From the NCBI GenBank assembly GCA_007121785.1, contig SKJX01000048.1:1-43970 (forward strand): a stretch of 43,970 bases of DNA, read 5' to 3'. Source of the stretch: Nitriliruptoraceae bacterium. Lineage in GTDB: Bacteria > Actinomycetota > Nitriliruptoria > Nitriliruptorales > Nitriliruptoraceae. Positions within the stretch are counted from its first letter, which is position 1, and the number at the start of each line of letters is the position of its first letter. The position numbers and the translations under genes are program-made. The notes beneath the pieces were generated by a model. That model made no database searches. It worked only from the letters and a program-made list of their open reading frames with translations, and was not told the origin of the DNA. Positions 22,877-30,391 of the stretch are shown here, piece by piece.

Positions 22877-24823
22877 GTGGCGGATCGGCGGCAGACCGGC
22901 GCCGCCGTGTCCGGGGCCGCGGTGGCGTCCTTCGGGCTCCTCGAGACCTTGCGGGTCCTCGCCCCGTCCCTGCTGCGTGCGGGCGACGACGGCGTCGCCG
23001 CCGCGGTGGCTGCGGCCGTCCTCGGGGTCGCCGTGTTCACCTCGGCGGTCGGCTTGGCGGCGTCGGTGGGAAGGCTCGGCGCTCATCGGGTGTGGTTGAT
23101 GGGCGGGCTGGCGCTCCTGCTCGGTCGCGGTGCACTGAGCCTGCCGGTCGTCACGGGCGAGTTCCAACTCGTCGCCGCGGCGGTGGCGGTCGCGGGTGCG
23201 CTCGCGGCCATCGTCGGGGTCGCTTCCGGCGCGCCACCCGGCGCCGATCGGGCCGCCCGTACCGGTGCGGTGATCGGCATGAGCGCCGCCGGCGCTCTCC
23301 ATGTCGGGACCGCCACCGCCGGGTGGATCTGGCCGTCGACGTTCGAGTCCACGGTGGGGTCCCTGCTCGTCGTCCTCCTGATGGCGGGCGCGCTGGTGCC
23401 CACCACGAAGGCCCTGGCCGCCGCGACGCATCCGAGCTCGGCCAGCACCGACGGCGAGGTACCGACCGCCCCCGCCTGGCCCTGGTGGAGCCTGACCCCG
23501 CTCTTCGTGCTCGGTGGCATCATCGGTGGCATCCCCGGACGGGTCGCGGTCGCGACCGGGTGGGACGCCGGCACCGTCGCCGTGACGGTCGCGATCGGCC
23601 AGGCCATGGCCGTGCTCGGCGCGGTGCTGGCGCCACGCCTGGGTGCGGTCCGGGCCGGCGCCGGCGGCGCCGTGCTCGTCCTCATCGGCACGGCGAGCAC
23701 GTTGGCACCCGCCGGGTGGCAGGGCGTCCTCGGCCAGGTCGCGGTGGTCGCCGGCCTCGGCGCGATCGTCGGCATCGACGTCCCGCGGACCGGACGGCCT
23801 GGCGCGGTCGGGGTGCGACGTCGAGCCCTCACGGCGAGCGGTGCGTTCGCGCTCTTCGCCGCTACCACCACCGTCCACTACCTCAGCTACGAGTGGCCGC
23901 TCCCCGGCGACAACCGGGCGGTCCTGCTGGCCACGGCCGCCTTCGCCGCCGGACTGGGCATCGCGATGGCCTGGGTCGCCCGGGGCCGCGCGATCCACAC
24001 CACCGTCGACATCGTCGCCGCCATGCGGCTGCTCACGGCCCTGGGGCTCGCCGTCGCGCTCGCTGGGATCGGGGGGCAGCCGACCACCCGTGCCGCCGTG
24101 TACGACGCCGACGACGACCTCCGGGTCGCGACCTACAACATCCGATCGGGGTTCGATGCGGACCGGCGGTTCGACCCGGCAGCCCAGGCGCAGGTGCTTC
24201 GTGACCACTCCCCCGACGTCGTGGTGCTCAACGAGGTCGACCGTGGATGGCTCGCCACCGGCGGCCACGACGCGTTGCGGCTGTTCGCAGCCGAACTCGG
24301 CCTCCGCCACGTGCGGTTCGGTGGCGCCGGCGACGCGGTCTTCGGCAACGCGCTGCTGAGCCGCTACCCGATCGGGGAGTTCGTCGCCGAGCCGCTACCT
24401 CGCGGTCGCGATCCGATGCCCCGCGGCTCGGTCGCCGCGGTGCTCGACCTGCCCGACGGCACCAGCCTGGGCGTGGTCGGCACGCAACTCAGCCAGGACG
24501 AGGACCCCTCCGAGACCCGTCTCCCGCAGGCGCGGGCCGTCGCGGCGACGGTCGCGCGCCTGCGGGAACGGCAGATCCCCACCGTGGTCGCCGGCGACCT
24601 CTACGCCGAAACCGACTCGGCCGTCCTGGTGTCCTTCGAACCGTTGCTCGACCACGTCATGCCGTCGGGCACGGCCACGTTCCCGGTCGACGATCCGCAG
24701 GTCCACCGCAGCCACGTCCTCGCGTCCGGTGACCTGCGACGCCTGCGTCTGGAGATCCCCGCGACCCGGGCGTCGACCCACCTGCCGGTGATCGTCACCC
24801 TGCGACCGGTCGACCCGACGTGA
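22877..24823 (+). CDS. Polytopic membrane protein with C-terminal, catalytically degenerate endonuclease/exonuclease/phosphatase (EEP) domain
   Basis: 648 aa from GTG 22877, with GAAGGAG 6 nt upstream. The first ~400 residues hold about 13 hydrophobic segments. From about residue 415 an EEP (DNase I-like) fold begins: LRVATYNIRSGFD (Asn kept), VVVLNEVDRGW (Glu kept). However the TH motif reads GTQLS, GDFN reads GDLYA, the IDxI strand reads RSHVLAS, and the final SDH reads STHLPV. So four of seven canonical catalytic positions are changed, and hydrolysis by the usual mechanism is doubtful. Eukaryotic PGAP2IP/Cwh43, which remodels GPI lipids, has a comparable membrane-plus-EEP plan. The gene is flanked by a lipid hydrolase and PimB'. 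Its 3' end overlaps the convergent pimB' by 29 bp. Confidence 0.82.
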   Translation: MADRRQTGAAVSGAAVASFGLLETLRVLAPSLLRAGDDGVAAAVAAAVLGVAVFTSAVGLAASVGRLGAHRVWLMGGLALLLGRGALSLPVVTGEFQLVAAAVAVAGALAAIVGVASGAPPGADRAARTGAVIGMSAAGALHVGTATAGWIWPSTFESTVGSLLVVLLMAGALVPTTKALAAATHPSSASTDGEVPTAPAWPWWSLTPLFVLGGIIGGIPGRVAVATGWDAGTVAVTVAIGQAMAVLGAVLAPRLGAVRAGAGGAVLVLIGTASTLAPAGWQGVLGQVAVVAGLGAIVGIDVPRTGRPGAVGVRRRALTASGAFALFAATTTVHYLSYEWPLPGDNRAVLLATAAFAAGLGIAMAWVARGRAIHTTVDIVAAMRLLTALGLAVALAGIGGQPTTRAAVYDADDDLRVATYNIRSGFDADRRFDPAAQAQVLRDHSPDVVVLNEVDRGWLATGGHDALRLFAAELGLRHVRFGGAGDAVFGNALLSRYPIGEFVAEPLPRGRDPMPRGSVAAVLDLPDGTSLGVVGTQLSQDEDPSETRLPQARAVAATVARLRERQIPTVVAGDLYAETDSAVLVSFEPLLDHVMPSGTATFPVDDPQVHRSHVLASGDLRRLRLEIPATRASTHLPVIVTLRPVDPT

Positions 24824-25964
24824 CGACCTCGTCGAGCAGCGACGCGAACCGGTCCGCGATCACCGTCCACGACCACCGGGACTCCACCTCCCGGCGACCG
24901 GCCCGACCGGCCGCCGCTCGGGCCGCCGGGTCCGACAGCCAGCGGTCGAGCGCGTCGATGATCGCGCGTGGGTCCTCACCGTCGACGACCGTCCCGGTGA
25001 CCCCGTCGATGACCGCTTCGGGTGCACCACCCGATCGGCCGGCGATCGCCGGGACGCCGCTGGCCTGCGCTTCCAGGTAGACGATCCCGAGGCCCTCAAC
25101 GTCGAGACCGCCCCAGCGGGTGCGACACGGCATCGCGAACACGTCCAGGGCCGCATGGCTCTCGGGCAGCGCCTCCCACGGCACCCGACCAGCGAGCACC
25201 ACCCCCGGGTCTGGCCCGAGGGCGGCGGCGCGCTGGGCGAGCTCCGAGCCCGCGGGTCCCTCGCCGACCAGGGCCAGGACCGCCCCGGGGTGACGACGGC
25301 GGATCTCCGGCCACACCGCCAGCAGCTGATCCTGGCCCTTACGGGGCACCAACCGCGAGATGCACCCGACGAGGGGCGCGTCGCTGGGGACCCCCCAGGC
25401 ATGCCGGGCTTGGGCCCCGTCGAGGTCGGGGTGGAACCGCGCCACATCGACCCCGGGCGGCAGGCGGACGTGCCGCGACGCTCGCAGGTAGGGCGCCAAC
25501 TGCTCCTCGGTCCACGCGCTGATCGTGGTGATCGCTGCGAGGTCCCGGGTCGCCCGGGCCAGCAGCCACCCACCACCCGCCTGGGCGATGCCCGCCTCCA
25601 ATCCGTGTGACAGCGCGACCACGGGGACACCCAACGCTCGTCCGAGGGTCGGCGCCAGTTCACCGAGCGGCCACGTGGCCCCCAGGACGACCACGTCGGG
25701 CCGGTGGAGTCGTCCCACCTCGACGGCCAGCCGTGCGACGCGGGCCGTGGGCAGGATCGATCCGCTGTGGCGGACGGTGCGGTACGGCTGCCGTTCGTCG
25801 TGGGCGGCACCGTCGAGCCCAGCCGCCGGCCCCACCACGACCGTGCTCGTCGGATGGACACGCTCCAGCAGGTTCGCGACGAACTGCTCGATCCCGCCGG
25901 CACGTGGCGGTAGGTCGTTGGTGAGCCACAGGGTCCGGAGTTGCCGTGACGGACGGGCGGTCAC
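24795..25964 (-). CDS. GT4 glycosyltransferase, PimB'-like phosphatidylinositol alpha-mannosyltransferase
   Basis: 389 aa from GTG 25964, overlapping the TGA of the NYN gene (GTGA). The N-terminus TLWLTNDLPPRAGGIEQFV is close to the PimB' signature NDFPPRxGGIQ. Other GT4 landmarks: SHGLEAG, RLPPGVDVARFHP, the donor-phosphate segment CISRLVPRKGQDQLL, VGEGPAGSEL, and the EX7E motif as EGLGIVYLEAQASGVPAI. PimB' adds the second mannose to phosphatidylinositol mannoside on the cytoplasmic face of the membrane using GDP-mannose. Substrate assignment rests on the signature and on the syntenic setting; another lipid-linked acceptor remains possible. Confidence 0.85.
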   Translation of the reverse strand: MTARPSRQLRTLWLTNDLPPRAGGIEQFVANLLERVHPTSTVVVGPAAGLDGAAHDERQPYRTVRHSGSILPTARVARLAVEVGRLHRPDVVVLGATWPLGELAPTLGRALGVPVVALSHGLEAGIAQAGGGWLLARATRDLAAITTISAWTEEQLAPYLRASRHVRLPPGVDVARFHPDLDGAQARHAWGVPSDAPLVGCISRLVPRKGQDQLLAVWPEIRRRHPGAVLALVGEGPAGSELAQRAAALGPDPGVVLAGRVPWEALPESHAALDVFAMPCRTRWGGLDVEGLGIVYLEAQASGVPAIAGRSGGAPEAVIDGVTGTVVDGEDPRAIIDALDRWLSDPAARAAAGRAGRREVESRWSWTVIADRFASLLDEVVTSGRPVAG

Positions 25965-27163
25965 GAGGGCGCCGAGTTGACCGCGCTGACGAACGAGACC
26001 GTGCTGAGCACGTCCGCTCCCCCGGAGCGGACCCGACCGATCAGCTCACGATCGTCGGTGACCACGACCACGGGTTCGTCGGTCGCCTCGACGGCGAAGA
26101 CGAGCTCGTCGTCGGCGCTGATGCCCGATGAGGTGAACCGAACCTCGACCTCACGCGTGCCGACCCCGGCCCGGCTCCCGCCCGCCTGTTCGCCGTCGAA
26201 GACCACGATCGGCCGGATGCGCCGCATGGCCGCGCCCGTGGCCAGCAGCTGGATCAGCCAGTTGCGCTGGGTCTCCAGGTCGAGGTGCGACCGATGCTGC
26301 CGGGTCACGTTGTACCCGTCGACCAGGACCTTGCGACCCGGGTGCAGCAGCAACGAGGCGGCCTCGGTGGTGCCGGCAGCGACCCCGTCCGGGAGCCGGC
26401 TCGGCCTCCCCGGGACCAGCCGCGTGGTTCGGTCCGCCTCCGGTCGAGGCTCTCCACGGTGTTCGGTGGGGGTGGCCTCGTCCCGAGGGGTCGCCTGGCG
26501 GCGTCGGACGGTCTGCCGCGCCACCTGCCGCTGCTCCTCCAGCTGCGACCGGGCCGTGCGCAGCTGCTCCTCGAGCTTGGCGATCTCGCCGTCGCGCCGC
26601 CGACGTTCCCGCTCGACCGCCCGCGCCCGCTCCTCCTGCTGCGCCGTCAGCTGCGCATGGGTGGTGGCCAGCTGCTCCTCCACCTCGGCCAAGCGCTCCT
26701 GCAAGGACGTGGCCTCGGACTCCAGCCGGGCCACCCGCGCCTCCGCCCCCTCCGCGCGTCGCTGCCAGGCGTCCCGCTCCTCGCGGGCCCGACGCGCACG
26801 GCGCTTCGCACGCCCCACGTCGGTGGGATCGGTGGGGCCGACGGCCTCGGCCCCCTCCGACGACGAGCGGTCGGTCCTCGCGGCCATCGCCACGGTAACG
26901 CGCTCGACGGCGGTCGCCGCCGTGGGGTCGGTACGGACGCGGTCCCACAGGTCGGTATCACCGGTGAGCAGCGCCATGGCTCGCTCCCGTCCGGCCCCGG
27001 CCACCAACCGTCCCGTCGAGGTCGTGAGGACCTCGCGCTCGTGGTCGGTGCTCGCGCCTCGTACCTCGAGCGCCCGGCGGGTGGCGACCAGCAGCTGTGC
27101 CCAGGTGTCCGCATCCAGACGCGCCAGCACGTCCATCGACGGAGCGGGGTCGGCAGCGGCCAT
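25961..27163 (-). CDS. Coiled-coil protein with C-terminal NYN (YacP-like) nuclease domain
   Basis: 400 aa from ATG 27163, 11 nt after the stop of the zinc-ribbon gene. The N-terminal ~110 residues are helical; ~125-235 is a strong coiled coil (RAREERDAWQRR, LQERLAEVEEQL, LEEQLRTARSQL); a basic Pro-rich linker follows. Residues ~270-395 are the NYN fold of the YacP/DUF901 type: VLVDGYNVTRQ, then IVVFDGEQAGG, SADDELVFAVEA and VVVTDDRELIGRV, supplying the acidic cluster of PIN-like metal-dependent RNases. YacP-type proteins (Rae1) act on mRNA or rRNA at the ribosome. The coiled coil is an extension not found in the short Firmicutes form. Sits between small zinc-ribbon and pimB' genes. Confidence 0.85.
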   Translation of the reverse strand: MAAADPAPSMDVLARLDADTWAQLLVATRRALEVRGASTDHEREVLTTSTGRLVAGAGRERAMALLTGDTDLWDRVRTDPTAATAVERVTVAMAARTDRSSSEGAEAVGPTDPTDVGRAKRRARRAREERDAWQRRAEGAEARVARLESEATSLQERLAEVEEQLATTHAQLTAQQEERARAVERERRRRDGEIAKLEEQLRTARSQLEEQRQVARQTVRRRQATPRDEATPTEHRGEPRPEADRTTRLVPGRPSRLPDGVAAGTTEAASLLLHPGRKVLVDGYNVTRQHRSHLDLETQRNWLIQLLATGAAMRRIRPIVVFDGEQAGGSRAGVGTREVEVRFTSSGISADDELVFAVEATDEPVVVVTDDRELIGRVRSGGADVLSTVSFVSAVNSAPS

Positions 27164-27174
27164 GGGTGGACGGA

Positions 27175-27450
27175 TCAGCGGGCGGGGTTCGGGGTCGCCT
27201 CGACCCGGACGGCATCGTCGCGGCCGCACCAGCGGCACGTGACCGACTCGATCGTGCGCGCGAGGACCTCCTCCTCGTCGACCTGCCCGTCGCCGCCCAG
27301 GTCGAAGTGGTGGTAGCGCCGCGTCCGCGCCGCCTCGATGACGTCGAACCGGGTGACGTTGCCGCACCCATCGCAGCGGAATCGGTACCCCGGCTCCAGA
27401 CCTCGCTGGTACGCCTCGGCCATGGCATCCTCGCTGATCGGATCCGTCAA
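27175..27450 (-). CDS. Small zinc-ribbon protein
   Basis: 91 aa if it starts at TTG 27450, which overlaps the TGA of the DUF309 gene as TTGA, matching the many NTGA overlaps here. ATG 27423 (82 aa) with GAGG just upstream is an equally reasonable start. It contains CDGCG near the N-terminus and CRWCG near the C-terminus, separated by ~38 residues including HHFDLGGDGQVDEEEV, so it probably folds around one zinc ion. There is no other domain. Its position between DUF309 and the NYN nuclease suggests a nucleic-acid or protein-contact role, which is inference. Confidence 0.72.
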   Translation of the reverse strand: MTDPISEDAMAEAYQRGLEPGYRFRCDGCGNVTRFDVIEAARTRRYHHFDLGGDGQVDEEEVLARTIESVTCRWCGRDDAVRVEATPNPAR

Positions 27451-28049
27451 CGCCGCGCGGACCGGGCGTCCGCTGCGTCACGCCACGCCGGCGAGCCCGG
27501 GACGGGCGTCGGTTCGGACGGCGGCTCGGTCGCCCCAGGCTCGGCAGCGAACCACGCACCGTCGGCGGTGGCCGGGAACCGTGGCGGTACCGGCGCCCCC
27601 GCCAGACCTTCCGCGCCGATCCGAGCAGCCGCATCCTCGCAGAACGCCACCGCACCCGCGACATCGATCCCGCGATGGCCGGACGGGTACCCACGCAGAC
27701 GCCCCGCCGCACGACCGAGCAGCGTGCACGCCCCGGTCGGGTTCCCGCGCTGGAGGTGCACGCCGGCCACCGCGATCTGGATCACGCCCTGCCACAGGTC
27801 GCGGTCCTCTTCCGGCGCGGCGTGCCAGACGGCCTCGAGGCACTCGTGCGCCTCGAAGAACCGCTCGGCCGCCCACAACTCGATGCCCAGCGCCAGCGCC
27901 TCCTGCACCGTGGCCGGCTCGTGGTCCTCCGCCAACGGCACGTCGTCGGTGCCGTACGGCAACGGGCGGCCGGTGCGGTCGCGGGGGCGGGCTTGCTCCG
28001 GCCGGCCGTCGTCGCGGCGGTCGCGCGGACCACCTGGCTGATCGCTCAC
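27447..28049 (-). CDS. DUF309 family protein
   Basis: 200 aa from GTG 28049, with GGAGG 4 nt upstream. The core (residues ~45-110) matches the DUF309 helical pattern: ELWAAERFFEAHECLEAVWH, then DLWQGVIQIAVAGVHLQRGN and TGACTLLGRAAGRL. These contain the conserved HE and WQG/Q-A-N residues of the family. Both ends are Pro/Arg- or Pro/Ala-rich and likely disordered. The biochemical function of DUF309 is not established to my knowledge. First gene of a four-gene coupled unit leading to pimB'. Confidence 0.85.
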   Translation of the reverse strand: MSDQPGGPRDRRDDGRPEQARPRDRTGRPLPYGTDDVPLAEDHEPATVQEALALGIELWAAERFFEAHECLEAVWHAAPEEDRDLWQGVIQIAVAGVHLQRGNPTGACTLLGRAAGRLRGYPSGHRGIDVAGAVAFCEDAAARIGAEGLAGAPVPPRFPATADGAWFAAEPGATEPPSEPTPVPGSPAWRDAADARSARR

Positions 28050-28120
28050 GGGTCCTCCGACGTCGCGGTCCGTACCGGGGTTCGCGGGCGGCCGACCGGT
28101 GCCAGGCCCGCAGCGGGACG

Positions 28121-28145
28121 AGCGTAACGGGCGGGCAGCTACCTT
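28121..28145. promoter_or_regulatory. Divergent -10 boxes: DUF309 operon (minus) and leaderless mutM (plus)
   Basis: Minus TACGCT at 28121-28126 is 71 nt before the DUF309 GTG. Plus TACCTT at 28140-28145 is followed by exactly 7 nt and the mutM GTG at 28153, predicting a leaderless mutM mRNA. Confidence 0.5.
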
Positions 28146-28152
28146 CCGCGTC

Positions 28153-28998
28153 GTGCCGGAGTTGCCTGAGGTCGAATCGGTCCGCCGTCAGCTCGTCCCC
28201 GAGCTGACCGGGCGTCGCATCGTCGACGTGTGGTGGGATGCACACCCCCACGCCCGGCTGTCGGACCTCGACCTGGCGGTCGGCCGTCGGATCGAGCAGA
28301 TCGCCCGCCGCGGCAAGTTCCTGCTGTGCACGCTGGACCCCACGGAGGACGGCGACCCGCTGGAACTCGTACTCCACCTCGGTATGACCGGCTCGTTCGC
28401 GATCCGACCCACCGAACCGACCGAGGCCACGCCGAGCCGCACCACGACCGATCACGTCCGGGTCCGGTTCGACCTCGACGACGGCCGCACCCTTCGGTTC
28501 ACCGACCCCCGCCGCTTCGGCCGCGCGTCGGTCATCCCGGCCGGGGACTACGTCGACCGGATCCCGACGCTGGCCACCCTGGGGCCCGAGCCGCTGTCAC
28601 CGGCGTTCGACGCGGACGTGTTCGCCGCCGGACTGGCCTCGACCTCAGCACCGGTGAAGGCCAAGCTGCTCGACCAGCGCCTGGTCGCCGGGGTGGGCAA
28701 CATCTACGCCGACGAAGCGCTGTGGCGCGCCCGCATCCACCCGACCTCCCGTCGGGTCGGACGTGCTCGCGCCCTCCGGCTCCACCAGGCGATCGTCGAG
28801 GTACTGGCGGCGGCGGTCGAACGCGAAGGCACCACCTTCCGCGACTACCAGATGGTCAACGGCGAGAGCGGGCGCTACGCCGACTTCCTGGACGCCTACG
28901 GCCAGGGCGACCGACCGTGCCACCGGTGCGGTGAGGCGATGCGACGCACCGTCGTCGCCCAGCGCGGCACCACCTACTGCCCGCGCTGCCAACGCTGA
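28153..28998 (+). CDS. mutM: Formamidopyrimidine-DNA glycosylase
   Basis: 281 aa. The start is fixed by chemistry: GTG 28153 gives MPELPEVE, and after Met removal Pro acts as the catalytic N-terminus with the adjacent Glu. The glycosylase removes 8-oxoguanine and formamidopyrimidines and nicks the site. It shows RRGKFLL (DNA-phosphate lysine), HLGMTGSF, DPRRFGR, the helix-two-turn-helix with VAGVGNIYADEALWRARIHP, and the C-terminal zinc finger CHRCG...CPRCQR with its QRGTTYC Arg. Full length. The stop lies 6 bp before the convergent TetR gene end. Confidence 0.97.
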   Translation: MPELPEVESVRRQLVPELTGRRIVDVWWDAHPHARLSDLDLAVGRRIEQIARRGKFLLCTLDPTEDGDPLELVLHLGMTGSFAIRPTEPTEATPSRTTTDHVRVRFDLDDGRTLRFTDPRRFGRASVIPAGDYVDRIPTLATLGPEPLSPAFDADVFAAGLASTSAPVKAKLLDQRLVAGVGNIYADEALWRARIHPTSRRVGRARALRLHQAIVEVLAAAVEREGTTFRDYQMVNGESGRYADFLDAYGQGDRPCHRCGEAMRRTVVAQRGTTYCPRCQR

Positions 28999-29004
28999 AC
29001 CGGG

Positions 29005-29613
29005 TCAGCTGGGCTGGCGAGCGGAGAGCGCTCCGGCAACCAGCGCGTGCGCGAACGCTTGAGCGGCCTCGGGATCGTCCACCCGGACGTGCATGGGCGG
29101 GAAGCTGAAGTAGGACAGGATCAGCCGGACGATGACCTCGGCGGCCGCTGGCGGCTCGACCCGACGCAGTTCGCCGCTGGCCACGCCGTCAGCGATGATG
29201 GCCTCGAACAACGCGAGGCCGTGCTGCACCAGCGGCCCTCCGTTGGCGGTGATGCGGGGCAGCAACAGCCCGGGCTCTTCGTCACGCCCCTTGGTCAGCA
29301 CCGGGTGCTCGACGAAGAAGCGGACCCCGGCGAGGAACGCCGCCTCGATCCTTGCGGGCGCCGTGTCGTGCGTGGCCGCCGCCTCCTCCAGCTCCCGGGC
29401 GAAGCGCTCCGCCTCGCGGTCGAGCAACGCGTCGATCAACGCGTCCTTGTTGCGGAAGTAGCGGTAGAGGGTCGCCTTGCCGGCACGAGCCTCCCGCGCG
29501 ACATCCTCCATCGTGGTCTTGCGCAGCCCCACGGCGACGAACCGGCGGGCGGCGGCGGCGAGCAGGTCGCCGCGGCGATCCGAGCGCTGGTCGGTGTGCT
29601 CACGCTCGCTCAT
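29005..29613 (-). CDS. TetR family transcriptional regulator
   Basis: 202 aa from ATG 29613, with AGGAG 5 nt upstream; the longer open frame runs into the regulatory region. The N-terminal DNA-binding domain is typical: GDLLAAAARRFVAVGLRKTTMEDVAREARAGKATLYRYFRNKDALIDALLD split by the helix-turn-helix (MEDVAREARAGKATLYRYF). The ligand-binding half has a TetR_C-like LVQHGLALFEAIIADG and ends RQPS. It faces whiB across a 332-bp gap containing a perfect 14-bp palindrome and a 13-bp direct repeat, probably its operator or that of a partner. The ligand is unknown. Confidence 0.9.
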   Translation of the reverse strand: MSEREHTDQRSDRRGDLLAAAARRFVAVGLRKTTMEDVAREARAGKATLYRYFRNKDALIDALLDREAERFARELEEAAATHDTAPARIEAAFLAGVRFFVEHPVLTKGRDEEPGLLLPRITANGGPLVQHGLALFEAIIADGVASGELRRVEPPAAAEVIVRLILSYFSFPPMHVRVDDPEAAQAFAHALVAGALSARQPS

Positions 29614-29945
29614 CGCTGCTCCTGCCGGATCCACGGGCACCGGCCCGCCTGGCGTCGCACCGCGCCTCGATCGACGTCGCACCGCGCGTCGGGCCGATGG
29701 GGTGCCCCGACCGGGCGGTGGCCGTCCGACCGAGGGGTGGCCGGGGTGCCCCGTCCGCTCGTCCGGTGTCGACGTCGCCGGACACCCGTGACAGTGGAGA
29801 CGTACCCACCGGTGGGTCCGGCCGCCCTCGCCCCGAGACGCGGGCACCGAGAACGGTACTGCCACCATCGTTCCCCGGCACGGACCCTCGACCGGCCCTC
29901 CCTCGTGCGCCGGACGCACCACCCACAGACGTATCGGAGCCTGCC
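29614..29945. promoter_or_regulatory. 332-bp regulatory region between tetR and whiB
   Basis: There is no credible gene. It holds the 13-bp direct repeat CGTCGCACCGCGC at 29653-29665 and 29675-29687 (22 bp apart, about two helical turns), 40-75 bp upstream of tetR. It also holds a perfect 14-bp palindrome at 29804-29817. A weak TATCGG sequence at 29932-29937 stands 8 nt before the whiB GTG, a poor -10 match but at the leaderless spacing. Confidence 0.55.
29804..29817. promoter_or_regulatory. Perfect palindrome ACCCACCGGTGGGT, candidate TetR operator
   Basis: A 14-bp perfect dyad centred on ACCGGT lies 187 bp before tetR and 128 bp before whiB. TetR-family dimers commonly bind such short dyads in their own divergent regions. 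The assignment is by position only. Confidence 0.45.
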
Positions 29946-30209
29946 GTGTCCACCTCCTTCGCCCTGGCTGACCTGCTCACGTCCGGATCGTGGCAGGAGG
30001 ACGCCGCGTGCCGTGACGCCGACCCGGAGTTGTTCTTCAGCAACGACGAGACCGATCGTGAGCAGGCCCTGTCCTACTGCGCCGCGTGCCCCGTCCGCGT
30101 CGAGTGCCTCGAGCACGCCCTCGCGACCCGTGAGGCGTACGGCATCTGGGGCGGGACCGACGAGACCGAGCGCAAGCGCCTCCTGCGCCGCCGCCGCCGC
30201 GCCGCCTGA
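29946..30209 (+). CDS. WhiB family iron-sulfur transcriptional regulator
   Basis: 87 aa from GTG 29946. WhiB (Wbl) proteins are actinobacteria-specific small [4Fe-4S] proteins that contact the principal sigma factor and respond to NO or redox. All four ligand cysteines are present: Cys in AACRDADPELFF, the CXXC of YCAACPV and the Cys of VECLEHAL. They are followed by the Wbl turn GIWGGTDETERKRLLRRRRRA, with its basic tail for DNA contact. The short length fits WhiB1/WhiB2-like members. It is divergent from a TetR gene and upstream of the DnaQ-UvrC gene, which has its own promoter. Confidence 0.95.
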   Translation: MSTSFALADLLTSGSWQEDAACRDADPELFFSNDETDREQALSYCAACPVRVECLEHALATREAYGIWGGTDETERKRLLRRRRRAA

Positions 30210-30329
30210 CGGCCCGGGGACGCCGCCGACCACGGACGCCCCCGGTCCCGGACGACCTGCCCCCCCCAACGCCCCCACCCGACGCCGCCACGCCTCGCCG
30301 GTCGCACCTGCGTGGTACAACCTCAACCG

Positions 30330-30341
30330 GAACGTACGTTC
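30330..30341 (+). promoter_or_regulatory. Putative SOS (LexA) box GAACGTACGTTC
   Basis: A perfect 12-bp palindrome with the GAAC-N4-GTTC core of Gram-positive/actinobacterial LexA boxes. It overlaps a TACGTT -10 candidate (30335-30340) 51 nt upstream of the DnaQ-UvrC ATG. The outer bases (CG before, GG after) match the longer TCGAAC-N4-GTTCGA consensus only in part. Confidence 0.55.
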
Positions 30342-30391
30342 GGATCGCGCCCCGCGATCGCGGACGACAGCCACCGGATGGGGAGCCTGCC

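Noticed and set aside
30213..30245. CCGGGG/CCCCGG inverted repeat after whiB and a run of eight C nearby
   Set aside because: The stem has mismatches and a long loop and the region is simply C-rich; too weak to call a terminator.
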